Shown here: positions 46,404 to 54,208 of the stretch, in pieces
Position numbering within the stretch: the first letter of the stretch is position 1
Layout: every line of letters starts with the position of its first letter
Assembly (NCBI RefSeq): GCF_000975135.1
Contig: NZ_BBRF01000002.1
Span: forward strand, 186,001 to 250,000
Origin: Demequina aurantiaca
GTDB taxonomy: Bacteria; Actinomycetota; Actinomycetes; Actinomycetales; Demequinaceae
DNA: 64,000 bases
Direction of reading: 5' to 3'
Position numbers and translations under genes: made by a program
Notes under the pieces: generated by a model
The model's database searches: none
Seen by the model: only the letters and a program-made list of their open reading frames with translations
Told to the model about the DNA's origin: nothing

Positions 46404-47852
46404 ATGTCAATCCACGCACACGCGACGCAGCACATTGTTGGCGAACCCGAGGTTGTCGAAGACGCCTCGCGGGTGGAGACCAGTGACGCATGGTTGAGGC
46501 TCAAGGCCGCCGCCACTGCAATTCAGCTACTTCAGGAGCAGGACGGCTCTATTCCCGCGCACGTTGATGAGGTGGCGGAGGATGCGCACGCCGACGCCCG
46601 CGCGTTGGTCACCGAGGTCATTGCCGCCATTCGCGCGTTGACGCCCGCGTTCCCGCACGACCAGGACTACCTTGTTGAGGTCGTCCAGGATTTTGAGCGG
46701 TGGGCGGACCAGGGCTTCGGCATCCCCGACTTCCTCGACTCGCTTTCGGCCTTCCAGCCGCAGCAGCACCGAGTGGACGGCACCCGTCACCTGGTGGTCT
46801 TTCCGATGTACACCCAAAATGGCTCGCGTGACCGCCACGTCGAGGCGGTGCTGGTGGAGGCCATTTGGCCCGAGTTCATCGCGCAGCTCGAGGCAGGCGA
46901 CTACGGCAACAAGTTATTCGTGTCGCTGCGTTTTCTGGACTACACGCCCGGCTACGACACGAACTCGGCCGTGCTCTTCCCCGAGACCATTGCCATGCGC
47001 GAAATTCCGACCTTCACGTGGGGTGCGATCTTCGAGGACCGCGAGGCCGCACGATACCGACGCGTTGTGCGCGCCGCTGCGGAGATCACCAAACTCGACC
47101 TGCCCGCGGACGCCGCGCGCATGCTTGACGACCAGCAACTGACCGAGAAGACGTTCGTGATGTGGGACATGATTCACGACCGCACCCACATGCGCGGCGA
47201 CCTGCCGTTCGATCCCTTCATGATCAAGCAGCGCATGCCGTACTTCCTCTACTCGCTCGAGGAACTGCGCTGCGACCTCACCGCGTTCCGCGAGAGCGTC
47301 GCGATCGAGAGGCGACTAGGTGCCCGGGCCGACGCGGGTGAGGCACTCGATGCCGTGGAGGCCGAGACGCTCGAACACGCACACCTGGTGCAATACGCCA
47401 TCATCTTCGACCGCATCTTCCGATTCCCCATCACCGGCTCGCGCGTGCGCAACTATGACGGGCTCGGGGGCCAGTTGCTCTTCGCCTGGCTGCACCAGCG
47501 CGGCGTACTGCACTGGACGGACACCGCCTTGTCCCTCGATTGGGAGGACGTCCCCGACGCGGTCATTGCCCTGAGCGACGAGATCAACGACCTGTACTGG
47601 CGCTCCATCGACCGACCCAAGACAGCCCATTGGCTCGCGGCATATGACCTCGTACGTTCGACGCTCACGCCAAACCCCGCCTCCGTATGGGCACGAGCCC
47701 TGCCGGACGAGATCCTCGCGGGCTTGCCCAAGGGGTACACGGACGCGGTGCTGGACGACGAGTTCCCGCTGTCGATGTTCTTCGAAGCGTTAAACAAGAA
47801 GATGAAGGACGTTGTCGAATCGACCGCCGGTATCACCGGTCGCGATTCCTGA
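46404..47852 (+). CDS. DUF6421-like conserved protein of unknown function
   Basis: A 482-residue soluble protein that I recall as the actinobacterial DUF6421 family (not verified). No signal peptide or membrane helix. Predicted mostly helical in the second half. Conserved-looking metal-type motifs are HDRTH (His258, His262) and, after about 24 residues, EELRCD (Glu286, Glu287, Asp291), with EHAHL later. The layout resembles zincin-type HExxH...E sites but has Asp where the catalytic Glu is expected. GGAGG precedes the ATG. It heads an operon with an SDR and a PLP lyase, facing an Lrp regulator. Function unknown. Confidence 0.75.
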   Translation: MSIHAHATQHIVGEPEVVEDASRVETSDAWLRLKAAATAIQLLQEQDGSIPAHVDEVAEDAHADARALVTEVIAAIRALTPAFPHDQDYLVEVVQDFERWADQGFGIPDFLDSLSAFQPQQHRVDGTRHLVVFPMYTQNGSRDRHVEAVLVEAIWPEFIAQLEAGDYGNKLFVSLRFLDYTPGYDTNSAVLFPETIAMREIPTFTWGAIFEDREAARYRRVVRAAAEITKLDLPADAARMLDDQQLTEKTFVMWDMIHDRTHMRGDLPFDPFMIKQRMPYFLYSLEELRCDLTAFRESVAIERRLGARADAGEALDAVEAETLEHAHLVQYAIIFDRIFRFPITGSRVRNYDGLGGQLLFAWLHQRGVLHWTDTALSLDWEDVPDAVIALSDEINDLYWRSIDRPKTAHWLAAYDLVRSTLTPNPASVWARALPDEILAGLPKGYTDAVLDDEFPLSMFFEALNKKMKDVVESTAGITGRDS

Positions 47853-47886
47853 AACCCGTGCGCGCACATCGTGGGAGGCTGAACGC

Positions 47887-48618
47887 ATGAGCGTCGCAGG
47901 CAGGACCGTGGTGATCGGTGGTGCTACCAGCACGTCCGGGGTCGCTGCGGTACGCGAACTTGCTCATGCCGGGGCGCGGGTGATCGCTGTGGGCCGCGAC
48001 CCGGACAAGCTCGATAGTTTGCTGTTCAACGTCACCCGGGCTCGAGGTGAGGGAGATGACGGAGGTGCCGAGAACGTGCGCACCGAGGTCTGCGACCTCA
48101 CTGATGAGGCCTCAGTCGCTCGGCTCGTACAGCGCGTCCACGATGCCGACGGTGCCGTTGACGGGGTCGTGCACCTCGTAGGCGGGTGGCGCGGCGGTGG
48201 CGGCCTTGCCGGCCAGAACGAGGTCGATTTCCGATTCCTCGAGGGGTCATTCACGGCGCTCCGCCACCTCAGTCGCGCCTGTGATTCCGACCTTAAGGCT
48301 TCGGGTGCCGGTCGCCTAGCGGTGGTCTCCTCCACTGCCGTCGCACGCCCGCTTGCCGGGGGTGCGAACTATGCGGCGGTAAAGTCCGCGACCGAGGCGT
48401 GGGCGCGCGCCGTCGCGCAGGGCTACGCGAAGGACGCCCGAGATGCGGCGCGGCCGTTGACTGCAGCCGCCGTGATCTTCCGCGTCACAAGCCTCGCGGG
48501 TCTCGAGGAGGCGCTCGCACGGCGCTTCGTCGACCTTTGGAACGCGCCAGCGACTCGACTCAACGACACGACTCTTGATCTCACCGCTCCTGACAGCTCC
48601 TCGATTGGACAACCATGA
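47887..48618 (+). CDS. SDR family oxidoreductase
   Basis: A 243-residue short-chain dehydrogenase. Catalytic residues are Ser148/149, Tyr162 and Lys166 (NYAAVKSA). The nucleotide motif is atypical, GGATSTSG instead of TGxxxGxG, as also seen in divergent SDRs. GGGAGG precedes the ATG at 47887, and the stop overlaps the aldolase ATG. Within this operon it probably oxidises or reduces the hydroxyl or carbonyl of the substrate shared with the lyase (inference). Confidence 0.85.
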   Translation: MSVAGRTVVIGGATSTSGVAAVRELAHAGARVIAVGRDPDKLDSLLFNVTRARGEGDDGGAENVRTEVCDLTDEASVARLVQRVHDADGAVDGVVHLVGGWRGGGGLAGQNEVDFRFLEGSFTALRHLSRACDSDLKASGAGRLAVVSSTAVARPLAGGANYAAVKSATEAWARAVAQGYAKDARDAARPLTAAAVIFRVTSLAGLEEALARRFVDLWNAPATRLNDTTLDLTAPDSSSIGQP

Positions 48619-49685
48619 CCACCATTCACGACCCCGCCTCACGCGGCTTCGCCTCAGACAACTACTCGGGCATCCACCCGGAGGTCCTTGAGGCGATCGG
48701 CGCGGCCAACGGCGGTCATCAGGGCGCCTATGGAGGTGACGTGTACACGGCCCGCCTCCAGGAAGTCATGGCCGGTCACTTCGGCGAGGGTGTCGAGGCG
48801 TATCCGATGTTTAACGGGACCGGCGCCAACGTCGTGGGACTGCAGTCGATGCTGCCTCGCTGGGGTGCCGTGGTGACGGCAGCTACCGCCCACATTCACG
48901 TCGACGAGGGCGGAGCCCCCGAGCGCGTGGCGGGGATCAAGTTGCTCACGGTCCCCACGGACACCGGAAAGCTCACCCCGGAGCTCATCGATCGCGAGGC
49001 GTGGGGCTGGGGTGACGAGCACCGTGCACAGCCGCTAGTCGTGTCGATCACGCAATCCACCGAACTCGGCACGCTGTACACCGTTGACGAGATCGCCGCC
49101 ATTGCCGATCATGCTCACGGACTGGGAATGCGGGTTCATCTCGACGGCGCGCGCATCTCCAATGCCGCAGCATCGCTCGGTGTGCCGTTGCGTGCGTTCA
49201 CGCGCGACGCGGGGGTCGACGTGCTCAGTTTTGGCGGCACCAAGAACGGGGCGATGCTCGGCGAGGCCATCGTGGTGCTCAACCCGGAGGCATCGGAGGG
49301 CCTGACATACCTCCGCAAATTCGACATGCAGCTGGCGTCGAAGATGCGCTTTGTCTCGGCCCAATTGATCGCACTTCTCGACGGCGACCTGTGGCTGCGC
49401 AACGCCACGCACTCCAACGCGATGGCCCAGCGCCTACGGGCAGGCATCGAGGACGGGCTCGCCGACGGATCAATCCAGGGAGTGGCCTTCACACAGCCGA
49501 CTGAGGCGAACGGCATCTTCGCGACGCTGCCCGACGGGGTAGCGGATCGCTTGCGCAAGGAGTTCGCGTTCTACGACTGGGATGCCGCCCAAAACGAAGT
49601 GCGGTGGATGTGCAGCTTTGATACGTCGGAGGAGGACATCGACGCACTTGTTGCGGCGGTAGCTCGCGAGACCTCCGCGGCCTGA
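48615..49685 (+). CDS. Threonine aldolase/beta-eliminating lyase family PLP enzyme
   Basis: A 356-residue fold-type I PLP enzyme. The cofactor Lys is Lys210 in SFGGTKNGAM, the Asp that contacts the pyridine N is Asp177 in VHLDGAR, and the ring-stacking His is His93. Family members split beta-hydroxy amino acids into glycine and an aldehyde. Substrate is not predictable. Coupled to the SDR by a four-base overlap. Confidence 0.9.
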   Translation: MTTIHDPASRGFASDNYSGIHPEVLEAIGAANGGHQGAYGGDVYTARLQEVMAGHFGEGVEAYPMFNGTGANVVGLQSMLPRWGAVVTAATAHIHVDEGGAPERVAGIKLLTVPTDTGKLTPELIDREAWGWGDEHRAQPLVVSITQSTELGTLYTVDEIAAIADHAHGLGMRVHLDGARISNAAASLGVPLRAFTRDAGVDVLSFGGTKNGAMLGEAIVVLNPEASEGLTYLRKFDMQLASKMRFVSAQLIALLDGDLWLRNATHSNAMAQRLRAGIEDGLADGSIQGVAFTQPTEANGIFATLPDGVADRLRKEFAFYDWDAAQNEVRWMCSFDTSEEDIDALVAAVARETSAA

Positions 49686-49788
49686 ATCGAACATTGAGTG
49701 CGGGCTCGTGGAGCCGTCTCCATAGGGACGCAGCGCTGTCCATGACAGGATGAGAAGAACGGTTCAACGTCGATCGTGAGGAGCGCTC

Positions 49789-50565
49789 GTGTCACCCAAA
49801 ATTCTGGTCACCACCGATCAGGGCATCGCACACATACAGCTAGCCAACCCCACAAGGCTCAATGCCATCGACTTCGACGCGGGAGAGCAGTATCGGGACG
49901 CGTGCCTCGCGGCCGTCTCTGCTGAGGATGTTGCCGCGATCGTCATCTCAGCGTCAGGACCTGCGTTCTGCGTGGGAGGCGACCTGCTTGCCATGGCCAG
50001 CGCGGAGGTGTCCGGCTCGCAGGTGACCGACGCAGCACACGTCATCCACGAGGGAATCGCCGCGCTCGTCGGCTCCTCAATTCCAGTGGTCGCCGCGGTG
50101 CGGGGTGCTGTGGCAGGTGGGGGCATCGGATTGATGCTCGCAGCGGATTATGTCGTTGCCGGGCCTGACCTCAGGGTGACCGGCAGCTACTCCGATGTTG
50201 GCCTGACGCCAGACCTGGGTGTCAGCACGTTGCTCACTCGCGCGGTGGGTGAGCGCCGAGCCCTCGAGGTGCTGCTGACCAAGCGGGAGCTCGACGCCCC
50301 GACCGCCCACGAGTGGGGCATGGTTGCGGAGGTGGTGGATGACCCCGAGTCCCGGGCTATGGTGATCGCTGGGCAGTGGGCAGGGGGTGCGAGCCGCGCC
50401 TTCGGTGACGCCAAACGCCTCGTTCACGCGTCGTCTCACCGTACCTTCGTGGACAGCCTTGCCGACGAGGCCCGCAGCATCGGCGTGGCATTCGACAGCG
50501 ACGACGCGCGTCAACGCATTGCGGCATTCGTCGCGGCTAGCGCGGCCCGAGGGGGAAAACGATGA
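49789..50565 (+). CDS. Enoyl-CoA hydratase/isomerase family protein
   Basis: A 258-residue crotonase-fold protein. The oxyanion-hole segments are GPAFCVGGDL and RGAVAGGGIGLMLAADY. Typical catalytic Glu positions are not clearly occupied: the second region reads TGSYSDVGLTPDLG, which points to an isomerase or other crotonase reaction. GAGGAG precedes the GTG. It overlaps the following SDR, so they form a pair. Confidence 0.88.
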   Translation: MSPKILVTTDQGIAHIQLANPTRLNAIDFDAGEQYRDACLAAVSAEDVAAIVISASGPAFCVGGDLLAMASAEVSGSQVTDAAHVIHEGIAALVGSSIPVVAAVRGAVAGGGIGLMLAADYVVAGPDLRVTGSYSDVGLTPDLGVSTLLTRAVGERRALEVLLTKRELDAPTAHEWGMVAEVVDDPESRAMVIAGQWAGGASRAFGDAKRLVHASSHRTFVDSLADEARSIGVAFDSDDARQRIAAFVAASAARGGKR

Positions 50566-51401
50566 GCACACATTCGCTGTCCGGCAAGACCGTACTCATC
50601 TCCGGGGGCAGCCGCGGCATCGGGCTTGCCATCGCACTCAGGGCCGCGCAGGACGGCGCCAACGTTGCTTTGCTCGCGAAGACCGACAAGCCTCACCCGC
50701 GACTTGAGGGCACGGTTCATAGCGCGGCCGATGCGGTGAAGGCAGGCGGAGGCGAGCCGCTGGCGATCGTGGGTGACGTACGCAACGACGCAGACATTGC
50801 GCGTGCCGTCGACCAGACCGTCGCGACCTTTGGCGGCATCGACATCGTGGTCAACAACGCCAGCGTCATCGACCTGTCGCCGTCTGCCGACCTCGAGGCA
50901 AAAAAATACGACCTCATGCAGGATGTCAATGTGCGTGGAACGTTCATGCTGTCGCGCGCCGCGGCACCGTTTCTGGCGAAGGCAGAGAATCCGCACATTC
51001 TGTCGTTGTCGCCGCCCCTCAATCCTTCGGCGAAGTGGCTCGGCGCACACACGGCGTACACGCTCGCGAAGTTCGGCATGACGATGGTGACGGTAGGGAT
51101 GGCGGCGGAGTTCGAGTCGCAAGGGATCGCCGCAAATACGCTGTGGCCCCGCACGACCATCGCTACCGCTGCCGTACAGAATCTGCTCGGTGGTGACAAG
51201 ATCATGCGGGCCAGCCGCACTCCAGAGATTTATGCGGATGCCGCATACCTGGTGGTCACCTCTGGGTCGCGTGAAATGACCGGCCAGAGCCTGATCGTGG
51301 AGGACGTGCTCGTGGCTGCAGGGGTGAGCGATTTCGCTCACTACGCCGCGAAGCCGGGCACCCCCGACGAGGCACTCTTCCCGGACATCTTCCTGGACTG
51401 A
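50562..51401 (+). CDS. HSDL2-like SDR family oxidoreductase
   Basis: A 279-residue short-chain dehydrogenase with GGSRGIG (15-21), NNAS (98-101), Tyr166 and Lys170, and the LSLSPPLNPSAKW segment characteristic of the hydroxysteroid-dehydrogenase-like 2 group. Mammalian HSDL2 acts on fatty acyl or lipid substrates in peroxisomes; the bacterial substrate is unknown. Coupling to an enoyl-CoA hydratase suggests acyl-CoA oxidation. Confidence 0.87.
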   Translation: MSTHSLSGKTVLISGGSRGIGLAIALRAAQDGANVALLAKTDKPHPRLEGTVHSAADAVKAGGGEPLAIVGDVRNDADIARAVDQTVATFGGIDIVVNNASVIDLSPSADLEAKKYDLMQDVNVRGTFMLSRAAAPFLAKAENPHILSLSPPLNPSAKWLGAHTAYTLAKFGMTMVTVGMAAEFESQGIAANTLWPRTTIATAAVQNLLGGDKIMRASRTPEIYADAAYLVVTSGSREMTGQSLIVEDVLVAAGVSDFAHYAAKPGTPDEALFPDIFLD

Positions 51402-51490
51402 AGCATTCGGGGACCCCAGGCCGGGAGACTGAGTGCCCGCCCCTCGGCGCGCGCGCCGGCGCTCGCCTCGACGCCCACTAGCATCGGAAG

Positions 51491-52747
51491 GTGAGCACTC
51501 TTCCCGCGGGCTACAGCGCATCCGACATCGAGCGCTACGTCACCGAGCCTCCCAAGAGCGCCGCCCGCTCGCCATTTGAGCGGGACCGGGCGCGCATCGT
51601 GCACTCGTCCGCGTTGCGCAGGCTCGGCGCGAAGACGCAGGTCCTAGGCGCCGGCTCCGGGGACTTTGTTCGCACCCGGCTCACCCACACCCTCGAGGTC
51701 GCGCAGGTGGGACGCGAGTTGGGCAAGTCGCTGGGCTGCGACCCCGACGTGGTGGACACGGCGTGCCTCGCCCACGACCTCGGCCACCCGCCATTCGGAC
51801 ACAACGGCGAGCGTGCGCTCGACGAGGTCGCCAAAGACATCGGCGGCTTTGAGGGCAACGCGCAGACGTTGCGCCTGCTTACCCGCCTGGAACCCAAGTC
51901 CGTTCACCCTGACACGGGAGAGAGCGTGGGCCTCAATCTCACTCGCGCCACGCTCGACGCCTCCGTGAAGTACCCCTGGCGCGAAAATGCGACGCCCACC
52001 CGACCCGACGGCAGTGCCACCCGCAAGTTCGGCGTCTACGAGGACGATCGCCCCGTATTCGACTGGCTTCGTGGCGACGCCCCTGAGCGCCACATCAGCT
52101 TTGAGGCGCAGGTCATGGACCTTGCCGACGACATTTCCTACTCGGTTCACGACGTCGAGGACTCCGTAGTGCACAACGCCGTCTCGCTCAGCGTGCTGCG
52201 CGACCCCGGCCAGGCCCGCGAGGTCGCGGCGCACGTGCGCGCCTGGTACGGCAGGGGAGACGAGGCCGAGTTGGCCGCAGCACTGGACCGCCTCCGCGCC
52301 CAGGACTGGTGGATGGACGAGTACAACGGCTCGCACCGCGCGCTCGCCGCCCTCAAGGACATGACGAGCCAACTCATCGGTCGCCTCGCCGGTACGGTCA
52401 CGGACGCGACGCGGGCAGAGTATGGCGATGGCCCTCTGACCCGCCACAACGCCCAATTGGTGATCCCATCGGAGATCGCCAACGAGATCCTGATCCTCAA
52501 GGGCATCGCCGTGCACTTCCTGATGGCCCCGCGCGAGAAGAAGCCCGCGTACAAGCAGCAACGTCAGCGACTGGCGGCGTTGGTGATGGAGTTGGCCAAG
52601 CGTGGGGCCGATGCGCTTGAGCCTCACTTCGCGGCATCGTATGTGGACGCGGCGGACGATGCTGCGCGGCTACGCGTCGCCGTCGACCAGGTGGCGTCCC
52701 TCACCGACAAGTCGGCGTACGACTGGCACCACCGCTACTGCCGCTAG
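51491..52747 (+). CDS. dgt: Deoxyguanosinetriphosphate triphosphohydrolase-like protein
   Basis: A 418-residue HD-domain enzyme that removes triphosphate from dNTPs. The HD motif is visible in RLTHTLEVAQ and HDLGHPPFGHNGE; later metal residues fall in MDLADDISYSVHDVED. It begins with a GTG at 51491. In Actinobacteria dgt lies just before dnaG, as here, with three small genes inserted between. Confidence 0.94.
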   Translation: MSTLPAGYSASDIERYVTEPPKSAARSPFERDRARIVHSSALRRLGAKTQVLGAGSGDFVRTRLTHTLEVAQVGRELGKSLGCDPDVVDTACLAHDLGHPPFGHNGERALDEVAKDIGGFEGNAQTLRLLTRLEPKSVHPDTGESVGLNLTRATLDASVKYPWRENATPTRPDGSATRKFGVYEDDRPVFDWLRGDAPERHISFEAQVMDLADDISYSVHDVEDSVVHNAVSLSVLRDPGQAREVAAHVRAWYGRGDEAELAAALDRLRAQDWWMDEYNGSHRALAALKDMTSQLIGRLAGTVTDATRAEYGDGPLTRHNAQLVIPSEIANEILILKGIAVHFLMAPREKKPAYKQQRQRLAALVMELAKRGADALEPHFAASYVDAADDAARLRVAVDQVASLTDKSAYDWHHRYCR

Positions 52748-53166
52748 TTTTTTTCTGCGGCTGATGCTGAGGCTGGGTCAGAGGACGCGGCGGCTGCCGT
52801 GCGACGCCTCACCACGAGCAGGACGAGCGCGGCGATCGGCAGCACCAGCGGCACCCATCCGTAGGCCGAGCCAAAGCCAGTCCACACGGTCTCGTCCGGC
52901 CACCAGCTGGACTCGACATAGCCCAGCGTGCCTACCACAATCACGCCGGTAAGCTCGACGGCCGTTCCCCATAGCGCCAGCTTGTAGCGTCCGCGCCAGA
53001 TCGCGAAGGCGATCACGGTATAGAGGACGGCGGACAGGAACGAGATCGAATACGCGAGGGGAGCTTCGGAGAACTTGGTGGTGATCTGCACCACGGAGCG
53101 ACCGGCTGCGGCCAACCCCAGAATTGCGTACAGCGCCACCAGCGTGATGCGCACGATGGCGTTCAC
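52744..53166 (-). CDS. Membrane protein of unknown function (4 helices)
   Basis: A 140-residue protein with four predicted helices (about 3-22, 33-58, 65-85, 95-118) and an Ala/Ser-rich tail. The GTG at 53166 is chosen because AAGGAG lies before it and it overlaps the upstream stop (TAGTG). Loop sequence ESSWWPDETVWTGFGSAYGW is distinctive of a family seen beside dgt/dnaG in this group, as far as I recall. Function unknown. Its end overlaps the dgt stop on the other strand. Confidence 0.75.
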   Translation of the reverse strand: MNAIVRITLVALYAILGLAAAGRSVVQITTKFSEAPLAYSISFLSAVLYTVIAFAIWRGRYKLALWGTAVELTGVIVVGTLGYVESSWWPDETVWTGFGSAYGWVPLVLPIAALVLLVVRRRTAAAASSDPASASAAEKN

Positions 53167-53585
53167 TAGTGGACTCCTTGGAAGATCTCGAACACCCGCC
53201 ATGCCACTACGGACATCGCGATGGCGACGATGATGGCCACCGCGCCATCCACGCGCGCGATCTGATCCGGTGCGAGGACGGGCCGATTGGGGTCGGGGTC
53301 CTCCGCCGCGGCATCGGGCTCACCGAGGCGGCCGATGCCAAGCAACGGCATCAGCGCGATGGCGGCCAGAAGGTAGCCGATGGTGATCACTAAGGGAATG
53401 CCGCCGCCCAGTAGGGCATTGATGATCGCCAAGACCTCGATGAGGGTCACCACATACGCCGCAGTCACGACCCACGTGAGCACGCGATGTGCCCGAATCC
53501 AGATCAGCGTCACGATGCCGGTCAGCGCCAGGAGCGCACTGAATCCCAACACAAGGGGATAGATGTACCCCTCGAAGAACTCCAT
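53166..53585 (-). CDS. Membrane protein of unknown function
   Basis: A 139-residue protein with four hydrophobic helices (about 7-29, 35-60, 62-85, 112-130) and a charged loop (GEPDAAAEDPDPNRP). It overlaps the next gene by one base, so the pair is co-translated. No family assignment is supported. It starts at an ATG six bases after the downstream end of the 53592-54041 gene. Confidence 0.75.
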   Translation of the reverse strand: MEFFEGYIYPLVLGFSALLALTGIVTLIWIRAHRVLTWVVTAAYVVTLIEVLAIINALLGGGIPLVITIGYLLAAIALMPLLGIGRLGEPDAAAEDPDPNRPVLAPDQIARVDGAVAIIVAIAMSVVAWRVFEIFQGVH

Positions 53586-53591
53586 GTGGGG

Positions 53592-54041
53592 TTAGTTGGA
53601 AGCTTGCTGCACGCGCATCGGCAGGCGGGTAGCCTCTTCGCCGTCGACCGAGACGACCCACGTGAACATGCCGGGCGCCTGGAAGCGCATGCCGTCTACG
53701 GTGAATGCGAAGCACGCGACCTGCTCGTCGCCATCAACGAGGTGCGGGGGACGGCCGAGCGTGAACTCGCCACCCATCGCGCGCACGGGCTCGGGCTGAC
53801 CCTCGGCGTTCTGACGGATGCCGATCGGGTACTCCTTGCCATCCTCGGTGAGCAGCTTGAGCTCAAAGTTGTGGCTCGCGTTGGTCGCGGTGAACGGCAC
53901 GTGCACGGTCGATGCGACCGACAGGCGACGGTGGGCGGCAGGGAACTGGCGCACGTAGATGGTGTTCCATCCGGCACCCATGGCGTAGATCTTGCCCTGT
54001 ACGACCTCGGCGGTGTCCGCCAAGAATGCATCGACTCTCAC
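53592..54041 (-). CDS. Conserved hypothetical protein (DUF6941-like)
   Basis: A 149-residue soluble protein starting MRVDAFLADTAEVVQGKIYAM and continuing with GAGWNTIYV. This opening resembles an actinobacterial family I recall as DUF6941; the match is from memory. It looks all-beta. AAAGGA lies before the GTG at 54041; the longer frame to 54134 is not needed. It heads a three-gene minus-strand cluster with two membrane proteins. Confidence 0.7.
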   Translation of the reverse strand: MRVDAFLADTAEVVQGKIYAMGAGWNTIYVRQFPAAHRRLSVASTVHVPFTATNASHNFELKLLTEDGKEYPIGIRQNAEGQPEPVRAMGGEFTLGRPPHLVDGDEQVACFAFTVDGMRFQAPGMFTWVVSVDGEEATRLPMRVQQASN

Positions 54042-54208
54042 GGTGATGTCCTTTCGGTGTAATGCCCCTAGCCTACCCAGCACCAAACCCTCTGCGGACG
54101 TACGAAATTTCGCTGAGCGAGTAGTAGCCGCCACGAGGGGCGCCAGGCGGCCGATGCTGACGCACGAATTCGTGCGTGACGCGATCCGGTCCCAACTAGA
54201 GTAGGCAC

